A DNA stretch of 60,291 nucleotides from Jaenimonas drosophilae (GCA_030849065.1 JASAON010001567.1:1-60291), one strand, 5' to 3'; positions 27,837 through 37,757 are shown, counted from the stretch's first letter. Notes: generated by a model not told the origin, from the sequence alone. Numbers and translations: made by a program.

Positions 27837-28317
27837 GGGGTTGGGCTTGTTTTTGGTTGTAGTGTTGTTGGTGTTGTGTGAGCTCGTCACTAGAATGTGT
27901 GTGTGGGAAATGTATCTCTTTCCGAGATGATGTAGCTGTTGACGTGATGAGGATGTGTGTGGGAGGATGAACGCAGATGAACGTCGTATGGCAGGTGGTG
28001 TAGTGCCCAGCAAGCAAGAAAGAGAGAGGACAAGTAGGTGTTGGGGGGGAGATGGAGGCAGCACATGTGCAGAGGGGTGGCATCCACCGCAGTGTGTGGG
28101 TGGTGGGGAGTGATGGATGGGTTGGTGAAGAAGACGAAGTACAACATGCGAAGTACTGCCGCCATCGTCTGCAGAAGCAGGACGATGCGGCCTCCATGAT
28201 GCAGAACACAATGCGCGTCGGGTGCAGTACGCGGAGTGAGCCAACATCCGCATCCATCCTCCCCGAGCATGTGGCCCGCACACCGCTAATGGAGATGTAG
28301 CTCCACACGTGTACATC

Positions 28318-28348
<31 letters not shown>

Positions 28349-28624
28349 TTGCGTTCTTTTGTGTTGTGTCGCGTATGCCTATTAAGAAGAAGAAACGATA
28401 CCTGTTACATAATGTAGATGGAGCGAAAGAGAAGTTGTGGTTATAGGGAGTGAGGGGGTTGAAGCCACATGAAGCACACATGTACTTCACTACATCATCA
28501 TACACACACACACACTTGATTGTCATGCATAGCCAACGTAAACTGCAGTTTGGCAGCTCTAACAACTGTACTGATATACATACATGAAGAATGAAATTGT
28601 GGGGAGAGTGTGGTTCTCGTCGTG
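27837..28624. other. AsnRS 5' region (possible N-terminal extension) and 3' UTR of the 777-aa gene
   Basis: 27837-28316 is open in frame with AsnRS and may encode an alternative N-terminal extension. 28321-28346 is a (AT)13 run. The remaining 280 nt show no gene. Confidence 0.5.
28321..28346. repeat. (AT)13 microsatellite
   Basis: Perfect AT run lying just upstream (in transcript sense) of the longer AsnRS start codon at 28316. Confidence 0.95.
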
Positions 28625-30958
28625 TCAGTCGCGTTCGTGCAGAACGCCCTGGAGCCGAAGGTGTAGTACATCCCTCTCCCGCTGGGCATCATCCTCCACC
28701 ACCATCCGCACCGCCTCCTCTGCGGTGATGAGTGGGGCCAACAAGAGGCGCAACGCCTCCTTCTCTGCGTAGAAGGCCTTGAGATCAAAGCGATCCAGCT
28801 TCTCACGTAAGTAGGCCCACAACTCCGCCTGTTTAGCCACCATTGCCGCACGCTGCCTCTGTTCTGCAGAGATCATCTCCTGCCGCTTCATGCGCAGCGC
28901 AAGTGGGATGGAAGCGTGCTTCTCCACAGCAAGAATTGCCTCATGCACCGAGCGTGACCGCTCAGCCCGCTGTACATCCTCAACGGTGGAAGAGATATTC
29001 GTCGTGGGCACCTCCACGGCAGCCGTGGCAGACGTCGTGGCTACGTGCGCTACATCATCATCATCATCATCATCATCATCTTCATGGCGTACCACGTCGC
29101 TGTAGATGGATCTCTTCTCCCCTGTAAAAACCACCGTGGGTGCGTCGGCGCATGTGTTGGCGGCACGAAGAAGTTGGCCCACAGCAGAATCTTCAGGACG
29201 TTGTAGCTGATCATATTGCGCGTAGGCCGTGAAGTCGAGCGCATCTGCCGCGTGGAGCTCCTCCAGATAGGCCATGCGTACGTTGGCGAGCTCCATGTTG
29301 CGCTGTTTGGATAGAATCGTGATCATCATCTTGCCAAGATAGCGGAAGGCCTTGCGCTCCACCGTGATGAGCTCGCGACGTTCACGAAGATAGCGATTCA
29401 TGAGATCATTGTAGGCCACTGTCGGAATATCTTCCATGCGCGGTGTACGTGGTGTCGGTGGCGGTGTTGGCGTGGGTGGTGGTGGATCCTCACCACGCAG
29501 AATGTAGGGCATGATGCGCGCCACCTCCGCCTCCTCCTTCTCTTCCTGCTGTTTTTCCTCCACGTAGAGGTCGTACATCATCTCACGCACCGTCTTTGGT
29601 GGCGGCTCCACGACGGGTGGCGGATTGAAGAGCTGTGTTGCGGTGCCATCCTTGTCGGCGTACCAGAAAGACAACATCGCGGTGAGGTCGGCTTCACGAC
29701 GAATCTGCTTCTTCTCTTCGTAGCTCATTGGTGTGTAGAGTGGTTGGGTATCAAAGGGGTAGCAGCGACGCTTGCGTAACAACGCAACCAACTGGCCGTT
29801 GGTGGTGAAATCCCCCTGGAGGCTCACGAGGGTCAGGACGTGGCGCATCGCATCATCTTCCAAATCGTTGACGAGCCCACGCTCACTCGCCTCACTGGCG
29901 AGAAGATCCTCACGAGCGGCACGTTCTTCCTGAGCGAGATGCACACGCTCCTGGTACTGCTCGCGCGCACCGGCACGGGCGGCGGCCTCCTCCTCCGCCT
30001 CATCTGACTCCAGCTCACCGGTGGCGCGCCGCGCACGGACGGTGGTGGTGCGCTGACGGCTTAGCCGATCACGGCGGAGGTCCATGTAGGTGGAGCGTTG
30101 ATGCACAGGCACCGCGGGTGATGGCGCACACACATCGAACATCTTCATGGCAGAAGATGTCTGGGAGGGCTGCCACACTGCATGTTTGTTGGTGTGTGCT
30201 GACTCTACATCATCGCACACGTGTTTGAGCTCATCCTGACTTGTGCTGCCCCACTCCACCACGACATCGTAGGTGTTCGGCACCACCGGTGATGTGGATG
30301 GGGCAAAAAAATCATCGAGCATATCCTCTCCATTCATGATGGCATCGATGCGCATGAAGCGCATTGCTGATGCTGCGGCAGATGCAGCAGCAGATGCGGA
30401 TGCGGCCTTGGCACGTTCTGCAGATTTGGTTCGTGGTGAGTTGTTGGAGCTCGATGATGATACTGCAACAACGGTGTGGAGGAGGTCCTTCAACGAGGCG
30501 GCATCGTGGCTTGCGGTGAGTGCGCCAAGATCCAGCGAGGAGGCCACATCGGGTTGACGGATGTATAGTGCCTCCACGGCGTGTGTGGCGATGAGCTCCG
30601 GATACCGTTGGCCCACACGTTGGCGGAAGCTGTGAATGAGTCGTGCGACGGAGATGGTGGAGAGATGCACGCGAATGGGGAGCACCACCTCCTCTAACTT
30701 CATCTCTTCTTCCTGATGCACTTCGCTCTCGTTGTTGTTGTTGTTGTCGTTGGGGGAGGGCATTGCGGAGCAAAAGAGAAGACGGAAGCGAGTGGTCGGG
30801 ATGGCCGTGGTGGCTCCTCGTTGTTCTCCCTCACTCATCAAATCAACGGTGTAGAAGCGCTCCGCCAAGACATCGTTGGCACCTCGTGCGGAGATGCGTC
30901 GCTGCGTCGAGGAGGTGGCCTCTACATGACGTGTGGCGGTACTTCGTGGCTGCTGCAT
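28625..30958 (-). CDS. Large charged helical protein of unknown function, 777 aa
   Basis: First ATG at 30958; two later in-frame ATGs (30838 MSEGEQRG and about 30763 MPSPNDNN) are also possible starts, since several AG sites lie between. From about residue 330 the chain is dominated by Glu/Arg/Ala-rich helices with coiled-coil periodicity (EEEAAARAGAREQYQERVHLAQEERAAREDLL), with a short globular block (YPFDTQPLYTPMSYEEKKQIRRE), a Pro/Thr linker (TPTPPPTPRTPR) and a repeat-encoded poly-Asp run near residue 650. Residues 95-165 look folded (LSTISVARLIHSFRQRVGQRYPELIATHAVEALY). The overall look fits a cytoskeletal or flagellar protein, but no family is recognised. Confidence 0.65.
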   Translation of the reverse strand: MQQPRSTATRHVEATSSTQRRISARGANDVLAERFYTVDLMSEGEQRGATTAIPTTRFRLLFCSAMPSPNDNNNNNESEVHQEEEMKLEEVVLPIRVHLSTISVARLIHSFRQRVGQRYPELIATHAVEALYIRQPDVASSLDLGALTASHDAASLKDLLHTVVAVSSSSSNNSPRTKSAERAKAASASAAASAAASAMRFMRIDAIMNGEDMLDDFFAPSTSPVVPNTYDVVVEWGSTSQDELKHVCDDVESAHTNKHAVWQPSQTSSAMKMFDVCAPSPAVPVHQRSTYMDLRRDRLSRQRTTTVRARRATGELESDEAEEEAAARAGAREQYQERVHLAQEERAAREDLLASEASERGLVNDLEDDAMRHVLTLVSLQGDFTTNGQLVALLRKRRCYPFDTQPLYTPMSYEEKKQIRREADLTAMLSFWYADKDGTATQLFNPPPVVEPPPKTVREMMYDLYVEEKQQEEKEEAEVARIMPYILRGEDPPPPTPTPPPTPRTPRMEDIPTVAYNDLMNRYLRERRELITVERKAFRYLGKMMITILSKQRNMELANVRMAYLEELHAADALDFTAYAQYDQLQRPEDSAVGQLLRAANTCADAPTVVFTGEKRSIYSDVVRHEDDDDDDDDDVAHVATTSATAAVEVPTTNISSTVEDVQRAERSRSVHEAILAVEKHASIPLALRMKRQEMISAEQRQRAAMVAKQAELWAYLREKLDRFDLKAFYAEKEALRLLLAPLITAEEAVRMVVEDDAQRERDVLHLRLQGVLHERD

Positions 30959-31246
30959 CAACAAGAAGTAAGTGTATTGGACCTACCTATCTAACTACAT
31001 CAACGAAATGTGGGGGGGAACGAATAAAATGAAACAACACATGAATGAGATGATGTGCATCAGGTGAAGGAGCACACTCAGCCTCCAGATGATCTTGCTC
31101 ACCTCAAGACACAAGAAAAAAAAGTATTTTTGGGTGTGTACGCTGAAGATGCATGCTTCAAAATCAGAATCCCTCATCTTGTGCTTTTTTCTTGTGGGAG
31201 GTGGTGTCGCTTGTGTGTATGTGTGCGCGTGTGCGGGACTTTCATC

Positions 31247-32374
31247 CTACGTCAGACCAAAACCCGCACCCGTGGAGGAGAGAACCTCCTTTGTATGATC
31301 GCGCAGCGTTGGCACGCCAATCAGTGATCCGCTGAGCGTTGGTTGATGATGTGGTGTAGCACAACAGCTCGCCGTCGTACTCGTATCCTCCCATGACACA
31401 TCATCCTGATCCAGCGCTAGCAAACGTTGTCGTGCAAGCTCAATCTCCTCCTTGAGCTTCGCCGATTTCGCCACCTCGAGGAAGGTGTCTTGTTGGATGC
31501 GGCGCAAACGCTCCGTGAGCTGAGAACACTCCTCCTCATTGCGTTGACGCTGCAGCATTGTGCGGTCATGGGAACGGAGGAGGTGGTTGAGCTTCTTCTC
31601 CAGACGAAGAATAGATCGTGTGGTTGGTGATCCTACAGGTTGTGCTGTTGTTGTTGCCGTTTTATCAGCTTCTGTCTTTGTTGTTGTTGTTGTTGCATGA
31701 GATGCATCCGCCGTGGAGCTCGTGGTTGGATCGACGGACGTCGTCGTCGTCGTGATGTGCTCCTCCTCACACGCCGGCAACAGGGGTGTTGTACGTTCAG
31801 AAGAGATGCCCGTCGAGCGTTGTGTATCGTCCTCCGAGAGACGTGGTATTTGTTGTAGCTTCTCCAACAACACGTTGAGGTACCGCTTTCCTTCATGCAC
31901 TAGTCGTTGCTCCAAGTCCGACTTCTTCTTCGCCGCCACCATCAGTTGTGTTTGTAATTGATCCAGAAGATAGTGCTGTTCCTTGGCGAGCTGTGCCTCC
32001 ATCTCATCACGTTGGCTCGAGACGGTGCTGATCTTCTCGAGAAGCGCACGTGTGGCGGCCTCCTCATCACGCAATTTGGCCTCGCGGTGACGTGCGTCGA
32101 GCTCCACGTCGGCCAAGCGACGAATGAGCTGATTGGCCGCTCGCTCTTCCTCCACCTCAATTCGTTGCTGCAGGCGAACAGAATCTTCGCGCAACGATTC
32201 TACGCACTGATTGAGGTGCTCAGACTCACGCCCAAGCTGATACTCTTCGAGCTTCATGTTGATGTACTCCTGCACCAACGCCTCCATCGTCATGCTGCCA
32301 AGATCCACGACGGGCGTGCGGAAGCCCTCCATAGCTGCCCTGCGATCCGCAGAGGTCGCACTGCTCGTATCCAT
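31247..32374 (-). CDS. CCDC6-like coiled-coil protein, 375 aa
   Basis: ATG at 32374. Residues about 30-185 form a long coiled coil built from repeats of about 30-40 residues that each contain an E-x-E...NQL/DQL core: VEEERAANQLIRRL, DEEAATRALLEKI, KEQHYLLDQLQTQL, HEGKRYLNVLLEKL. This rhythm is that of CCDC6 family proteins. A Thr/Ser-rich linker (190-250) separates it from a second coiled coil (ILRLEKKLNHLLRSHD... LKEEIELARQRLLAL). The short tail ends GAGFGLT. CCDC6 in animals is a scaffold linked to DNA-damage signalling; no such role can be inferred here. Assignment is by repeat pattern and so moderate. Confidence 0.6.
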   Translation of the reverse strand: MDTSSATSADRRAAMEGFRTPVVDLGSMTMEALVQEYINMKLEEYQLGRESEHLNQCVESLREDSVRLQQRIEVEEERAANQLIRRLADVELDARHREAKLRDEEAATRALLEKISTVSSQRDEMEAQLAKEQHYLLDQLQTQLMVAAKKKSDLEQRLVHEGKRYLNVLLEKLQQIPRLSEDDTQRSTGISSERTTPLLPACEEEHITTTTTSVDPTTSSTADASHATTTTTKTEADKTATTTAQPVGSPTTRSILRLEKKLNHLLRSHDRTMLQRQRNEEECSQLTERLRRIQQDTFLEVAKSAKLKEEIELARQRLLALDQDDVSWEDTSTTASCCATPHHQPTLSGSLIGVPTLRDHTKEVLSSTGAGFGLT

Positions 32375-32690
32375 CGCAAAAACAATCAGAATATGCTTTT
32401 TTGTGTTTTTTTTTCGTTGTGTTGTTTGTTGTATGTGTGTTCGTACTTCCTAGTCGAGCCCACGTGGAGCAGTTGTGTAGAAGACGACGAACTTCCGCCG
32501 CACGTTTATTTCACGAGTTGTTGGCTAACAGAAAAAAAAAAACTACAACAACAAGAATGACGAAGATGATAAATGGAGATGCACATCCAAGACAACACGT
32601 CATTGCACGGAAACATGAAACAGCTCACTCGCATTGCACCCCATCAATGCCCATGTTGCATCTCTCCGCAGACAAAGTGGCGTTGCGGGA
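32375..32690. other. Intergenic: histone-fold gene 3' UTR and CCDC6-like gene 5' UTR
   Basis: No gene visible; A-rich (T-rich in transcript: plus-strand T runs near 32399-32412) sequence and short tracts of simple sequence. Confidence 0.5.
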
Positions 32691-33548
32691 TCAAAATCTC
32701 AGCGTGGATTGGCGCATCGCGCCAGGAACAGGATGAATGGATGATGTACCACCAACATGCGCGTTGGTCGGCTTCGTCTTGGATGATGATCGCCGTGTCC
32801 TAGTGGTTGGTGGTTGCTGCTCTGCACCTACTCCGTCACCACCTCCAGGCTGTGCTGATGCTGCTGTGGTGGAGCTCATCTTCTTCGCCCGACGTTGCGT
32901 TGGCGGAGGTGCCGCCGTTGGGATGATGCTCGTGAGATAATAAAAACGGTCGCACATGTGGATGGTGCGCGCAACATCGTCGTAGCTCACCGTCATGCGG
33001 CCACTGCGGGCAGCAGATGCAGCACTTGTTCGTACTAAATCTTGAATCATCATCGCCACCGCCTCTGTTGCGGCGTGTGCTGTGTCTTTGGAAATGACAG
33101 AAGATGCGTTGCCTCGCTCGAAGCGCAGAAGCTCCTTCACGCGGCTGATGGGGAAGGCGTGGAGCAGATTCGGCGCACTGTTGTTGTTGTTGTTGGTTGT
33201 GCTGCTCATCACGCCATCTCCTTCGCCGACATCATCATCACCCTCATCAATCTCATTTTCACCCACATCATCATCGCTGAGTGAGCTCTCCTCCGCCATG
33301 TTCCCATCGGCCCAAAAAAACTTGGCGAGAGGCTCATCATCATCAATCTCCATGAATTCATCCACGGGCGTGTGGTCAGCTGCATCAGCTGCAAGTACTT
33401 CCTCTTCTTCATTCAGAAGAGCAGGTGAGTCGCGTTCATCATCGTCAACGAGAACGGATTCATCTTCATCATCATCGTTGTTGGCACCAAGACGAGGAAC
33501 AAGATACGACGGTAGCTCCTCCACAAGATCATTCACATCATCATCCAT
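32691..33548 (-). CDS. Histone-fold protein of the NF-YC/CHRAC/Dpb3-like class with acidic N-terminus
   Basis: 285 residues from the ATG at 33548. The first 115 are extremely acidic (runs of Asp and Glu). Residues about 130-210 fit a histone fold: FPISRVKELLRFERGNASSVISKDTAHAATEAVAMMIQDL with helix 1, short loop and long helix 2, then GRMTVSYDDVARTIHMCDRFYYL as helix 3. The F-P-I-S-R-V-K start is the signature of NF-YC, CHRAC and Dpb3/POLE4-type subunits that pair with an NF-YB/Dpb4-like partner. The C-terminus is basic and disordered, ending RQSTLRF. Likely nuclear, acting in chromatin remodelling, replication or transcription. Which of these complexes it belongs to cannot be told from sequence. 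Confidence 0.75.
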   Translation of the reverse strand: MDDDVNDLVEELPSYLVPRLGANNDDDEDESVLVDDDERDSPALLNEEEEVLAADAADHTPVDEFMEIDDDEPLAKFFWADGNMAEESSLSDDDVGENEIDEGDDDVGEGDGVMSSTTNNNNNSAPNLLHAFPISRVKELLRFERGNASSVISKDTAHAATEAVAMMIQDLVRTSAASAARSGRMTVSYDDVARTIHMCDRFYYLTSIIPTAAPPPTQRRAKKMSSTTAASAQPGGGDGVGAEQQPPTTRTRRSSSKTKPTNAHVGGTSSIHPVPGAMRQSTLRF

Positions 33549-34960
33549 GGTGATGGTTAATCTCTTCTATACACTCGTTATTCTATCGGAAACAACAACT
33601 ATGAGAGAAGAAAAGGTGGTTAAATAGAGCATCATCATCATCATCATCATCAACAACAGCGATCATATTTTCATCATGTATGTTGTGAGGCAGGAAGAGC
33701 ACATGAAGGTGTGTAGGCAAGAGGCGAAATCTGCATTAACACACACGCACCAAACTACAAAAAAAAAATGAAAAAAAAGAGAAGGAAACGCGTAGTGAGC
33801 TTTCAATGCTCGCCAACATAATAACGAATTTGCTTCTTCCTTCAAAGGGCGGACGATTCACGACGCGGGTGTAGGTGCAATATGCACCGTGATTCGTTGC
33901 ATGAAAACATCAACCACACACAGAAGCAAAAAAAAACGAAGAAAAAAAAAAGAGAAGGGCGACATACGAAACCACAGAAAAAACAATCAGAAGAGAGAAC
34001 ATACTTGGCCATGACTCTGTTGTGTAGCTCCCGCTTTCACCTCCTCACTCACAGCTTGTTGAACTTGTATGCATCAGCAACACGAGAGCTCCCAACACAT
34101 GTTGTTGTTGTTGTTTTCTTGTGGTATGAAAGCACGGAATGTATGCGGAGTGTATGATGGGTTGGGAGGGTGTGGAGGTGAATGAGCTACTCACATGTGC
34201 GTGTGTGGGATACGTTGTATGGGGGGGTGCGTGCAGGCAACATCAGGAAGAACAGAAGACATTCACTGGCGGTTGTGGGTATGTGTGTTAGATGCCCACC
34301 TCGTACGTCAAATCAGAACAAAAAAAATGCTGATGGAGTTCCTTGTGTCGCACATGTACGTCGTCACTCGTCGTCGTTATCACAGCACAAATGTGCGCGC
34401 ACAACGACATTTTTCAAGGTAAAAAAAAAGCAAAAAAAAAAGCTGTGTATGTTAAGAGGTACTGCCCTGCCAGCCTGCATGACGATTGCGTGAAGTGGAT
34501 GAAGTTGGAGGGGAGGAGTACACTCGTTGATGGCTCACTTTCTGTGCGCTCACACAACAGCACACACCTACACACACGCACGAACACAAGCGTGGTTTAC
34601 GTCAATCTGTTGTTGTGTCGGCGTGTGGGGTGTTGATGGTGTGTGCGTGTGTCAAGCACAGCCAAACAGCAATCAATGAAGTTCGGAGGAAAATGATGAT
34701 GATGTGTGTGAGCAACGAAACAAAGAAGAACATACGAACCGAGTCGATGTCTTAACACAGGTATATGAAAAAAGAAAAAAGGACGAAAAAATCCACTCAT
34801 ACGCTACACACAAAAAAAAAAAAGCAACATCAGTGAAGAAGGTCATCATCATCATCATCCATGTGTGAATGAACGCACAAGTTCGTGGATGTAGTAACTT
34901 CTCACTCTTGTTTTTTTGCCGGCGCAAGAAGGTTTGGGGGAGAGGGGGGGAGGTAGCGCA
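33549..34960. other. Intergenic, about 1.4 kb
   Basis: The third-longest gene-free stretch. (CAT/ATC)n near 33630-33654 lies upstream of the histone-fold gene. Many A runs on the plus strand (T runs in the transcript) at 33760-33778, 33930-33955, 34320-34327, 34422-34440 and 34811-34822 look like polypyrimidine tracts. A small perfect hairpin (GGTGCA-ATA-TGCACC) is at 33874-33888. I see no tRNA or protein gene. Confidence 0.5.
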
Positions 34961-35407
34961 TCAAAGATCGCGACGACGTGATGCGGCCCGTCGGCGCTTG
35001 TTCATGTACGGCACACAATCCACGCGAATATGTGGAGCCAAGGACGGAACCGCAACATCTTCATCATTCTCATCATTCTCATTATCATCATCATCTTCGT
35101 CTCCCGCGGCGTTGATGCGAGTGGTTCTCTCCATGGAAAAGTGAGTGTAGGGCGTCTGTTTGCGTTCTTCCACGGAAGTGAAGGAGGCGCTCTGTTCGTA
35201 GGAAATGGGCTCCACGGAAGGAGAGTGCCGACCTCCTCGTTGAGGAACCAATATGCTGGATGAGGTGAAGGAGGATGATGTACGCTCATCATCAGGAATG
35301 AAGAAAGAGGCAGATAGTACGTTGCGTGTGGCACCATCAAAGTTTCCCATGTCGCTGAAGACGCTCCACACGACGGAGGACTGATGTACGTTCATGGGTC
35401 CGAGCAT
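34961..35407 (-). CDS. Small acidic/basic-tailed hypothetical protein, 148 aa
   Basis: The ATG at 35407 lies 17 nt after an excellent trans-splice acceptor (T9 tract then CTAG). The product begins MLGPMNVHQSSVVWSVFSDM, continues Ser-rich, has a strongly acidic run (DEDDDDNENDENDED) and ends in a basic tail (MNKRRRAASRRRDL) that could serve as a nuclear or nucleolar signal. No domain is recognised. The frame is open upstream of the ATG but that part contains the polypyrimidine tract, so it is taken as 5' UTR and intergenic. Confidence 0.6.
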   Translation of the reverse strand: MLGPMNVHQSSVVWSVFSDMGNFDGATRNVLSASFFIPDDERTSSSFTSSSILVPQRGGRHSPSVEPISYEQSASFTSVEERKQTPYTHFSMERTTRINAAGDEDDDDNENDENDEDVAVPSLAPHIRVDCVPYMNKRRRAASRRRDL

Positions 35408-35808
35408 TGCTACAATGGTGTTCACTAGCAAGCAAGAAAAAAAAAGAGTACTATTCACAAGAAGCTTTGATGGAAAGGTATGCGGTTTTTCATCTATCAT
35501 CACACCAAAAAAAATGAAGGTTGGAGAAAAGATGGACCCCATGAATCATGCATACAAATACAAGCACAACACAAGAATGAACGCATGGAGAACATAGAAG
35601 ATGAACGTTACTCAGATAGCATGGCGAGAATTGTTTGAGTGGTGGCACGTGGAATGAAGGAGATGTGTAGTAGCTCATCCCCACGGCGCACGCGTACACC
35701 GAGACACATGCATGTCAAAGGCCGATGCCTCAACACCATCATCATCCTTCACCTCTATGGCAACTCTATGAAGTGTTCTTCGTTGCATGAGAAGGAGGCC
35801 TCGTGTTC
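35408..35808. other. Intergenic: centrin 3' UTR and 5' UTR of the 148-aa gene
   Basis: No gene visible other than the splice acceptor listed separately. Confidence 0.5.
35425..35446 (-). promoter_or_regulatory. Trans-splice acceptor (polypyrimidine tract + AG)
   Basis: On the minus strand: CTCTTTTTTTTTCTTGCTTG followed by CTAG, with the AG at 35426-35425, 17 nt before the ATG at 35407. One of the clearest acceptor sites in the window. Confidence 0.65.
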
Positions 35809-36393
35809 TCACAAGAAGTCGTCCTCCTCTAACATGATGGCGAGGAACTCTTCCAGATTGATCTCTCCATCTTGGTCAGTATCAAACTCATCAATCATCG
35901 CCTGCAGCTCTTCATCACTCAGATTCTCACCGAGCTCGCGCGCAACACGTCGCAGTGAGCGCAACGAGATACGCCCAGTGTGGTTCTCATCAAAGAGCTG
36001 GAAGGCCTTGGCCATCTCCTGTCGTGGATCGCGTTGGGCAAACTTTTCCGTCATAATGTCCGTGAATCCGGCGAGATCCATCAGGGGTTGGTTGTTCTGG
36101 TCGCGCGTAGCACAATCATTCATCAAACGCAGAACCTCTTCACGCTTGGCATCGATGCCCAGCGCGCGCATACTCACTTTCATTTCGTGCGCATCAATGA
36201 GGCCATTCTTATCTGCATCGAAGAGCTCAAAGGCTTCCTTGATCTCCATCCGCTGCTCCTCCGTGAGCTGAAACCGCGCCCGTCGTGCCTGCGTCGCGGC
36301 GGCTGTGGCGGCGGAAACACGGTTTGAGGTCGCTGCGGTGTTGTTGTTGGCGCCTACACGGCCGCTGCTCACGAGGGTTCGAGCCGCAGACAT
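35809..36393 (-). CDS. Centrin
   Basis: 194 residues from the ATG at 36393 ([14 protein letters not shown]). A 45-residue basic Ala/Asn-rich N-terminus precedes four EF-hand units. EF1 has [12 protein letters not shown] (good calcium loop). EF2 ([19 protein letters not shown]) is degenerate and lengthened. EF3 ([13 protein letters not shown]) is partly preserved, ending in Ser in place of the usual Glu at position 12. EF4 ([13 protein letters not shown]) is canonical. [17 protein letters not shown] at the start of EF1 is the centrin signature. Centrins act at basal bodies, the bilobe and inner-arm dyneins in kinetoplastids. Two likely functional calcium sites. The paralogue cannot be named. 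Confidence 0.88.
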   Translation of the reverse strand: MSAARTLVSSGRVGANNNTAATSNRVSAATAAATQARRARFQLTEEQRMEIKEAFELFDADKNGLIDAHEMKVSMRALGIDAKREEVLRLMNDCATRDQNNQPLMDLAGFTDIMTEKFAQRDPRQEMAKAFQLFDENHTGRISLRSLRRVARELGENLSDEELQAMIDEFDTDQDGEINLEEFLAIMLEEDDFL

Positions 36394-36752
36394 CTTCTTC
36401 GTACGTGAATTATTCTGAAATTGATGTTGTTGTTGTATGTGGCAACTACTGTATGGAATGAGCACAGGTTCAACGACCTCACGTGTGTTTGTTGTTGGTA
36501 GCCTTGTGCTATGTGGCACCAACAACACAGATGCGTTCATGAGGGAGAGAAGGAGAGGTGAAGAAGAAGAAACAGATTCATCATCACCGCGAGAATTGCG
36601 CCAATTCAGCATACAACACAGAAAGAAACATTATATCTTCCGTCAACAACCACAACAACACCAATCGCAGCTGCATGTATGTGAAGCACATGAGTGAAGA
36701 GCGCACGAATCTCTCTCTCTCCCACACACACATACATACACACTTGTGTATG
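36394..36752. other. Intergenic: 3' UTR of the 334-aa gene and centrin 5' UTR
   Basis: No gene visible; the ATG-proximal part contains CAA-rich sequence and AG sites. Confidence 0.45.
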
Positions 36753-37757
36753 CTAGAACCATCGTCCTGTACGCCGTTCATCGCTCGTAAACGGCTCTAC
36801 TGTGATGGTGTAGCGGCATGTGTTATCGTGCTCATCCGCCAAGTCTGAGAGCGTGGCCTTGCGCACGTCTGCGCGGAAAAAGAGCGCCAAGAGATAATCA
36901 AAGTATGCATCTTCACTCTTTAGTGTGATGGTCTGCGTGGTGCCGGAGAGATCAACGTAGTCGTACACCTTTAGCTGGCCAGAATAGGGCTCGAGGCCGA
37001 GATGGCGGTGAAGATCATGTAATGTTGCGCCACAATGATAAGGAATGACGAGCCTCTCTGGCTCACCATGCACCAACTTGTCATTGCGCACCACCACCAT
37101 ACGCCGCATCTGGTGTAGGAGGAGGAACATCTTGGCCTGCACCTCCTCATCCACATCGGCGAAGCTCAAAACGCGGCCGCTGAGATGATCGCGGTTGGCA
37201 GGATCGAGGTAGGCCGTTGACCAACACGCAGGATTCATGCCAACGAGGCAGGCATCGTCAATCATGTACTCCCGTCGCAAACAATTCTGAGTTTCGTCGG
37301 GCACATCGAGCAAGTTCAGGATTTGGTCTAGCAGAGCTGATCCGCCATACTTGATGCGGATACGTGAGCCAATGCTAGGGGGGCGGCGGTGAATCATGCG
37401 CCACTTCTCAAAGTACGCGCGGCTGAAGAGTAGCAACAACTGGTGCTCCTCCACGCTGAGGAGGCCAGGATCGAGATACACCGGATCCATGCCATGCCAC
37501 AACACCTGATCGCAGAGAGCGAAGTAGGGGCACTGACTAACCTGCTGGCGCACCTGCGCATCTTCCCAGATGCTGGGCTTGTTCGTGAGCAGCCCAGATC
37601 CGCGTCGCGGAGGTGGCGTGTAGTTTTGCTGATCCACGCGGCCTTGGAAGATGTTGCCGTAGAAGGGGAGGCCGCCCGTGGATTCAATCGGTGACTCACC
37701 CGGCATGAAGTTTCGCTCCCCAGACACCACAAAACGTCGAAGTGAGCGGCGAAGCAT
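36753..37757 (-). CDS. Probable mitochondrial protein with internal repeat, 334 aa
   Basis: The ATG at 37757 starts MLRRSLRRFVVSGERNF, a clear mitochondrial targeting signal, and lies right after a (CAT)n tract with AG|GTGG some 40 nt upstream. The body has two related blocks about 110 residues apart: HGMDPVYLDPGLLSVEEHQLLLLFSR and VGMNP...AYLDP...LSFADVDEEVQAKMFLLLHQMRR. The C-terminal 80 residues (VYDYVDLSGTTQTITLKSED) loosely recall a PB1/ubiquitin-like fold. No catalytic motif is seen. Many kinetoplastid mitochondrial RNA-processing and ribosomal proteins look like this, but I cannot assign it to any of them. Confidence 0.68.
   Translation of the reverse strand: MLRRSLRRFVVSGERNFMPGESPIESTGGLPFYGNIFQGRVDQQNYTPPPRRGSGLLTNKPSIWEDAQVRQQVSQCPYFALCDQVLWHGMDPVYLDPGLLSVEEHQLLLLFSRAYFEKWRMIHRRPPSIGSRIRIKYGGSALLDQILNLLDVPDETQNCLRREYMIDDACLVGMNPACWSTAYLDPANRDHLSGRVLSFADVDEEVQAKMFLLLHQMRRMVVVRNDKLVHGEPERLVIPYHCGATLHDLHRHLGLEPYSGQLKVYDYVDLSGTTQTITLKSEDAYFDYLLALFFRADVRKATLSDLADEHDNTCRYTITVEPFTSDERRTGRWF

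Noticed and set aside
32691..32712. C-terminal RQSTLRF of the histone-fold protein as a PCNA-binding (PIP) box
   Set aside because: Spacing is one residue short of Q-x-x-L-x-x-F-F and the second aromatic is missing.
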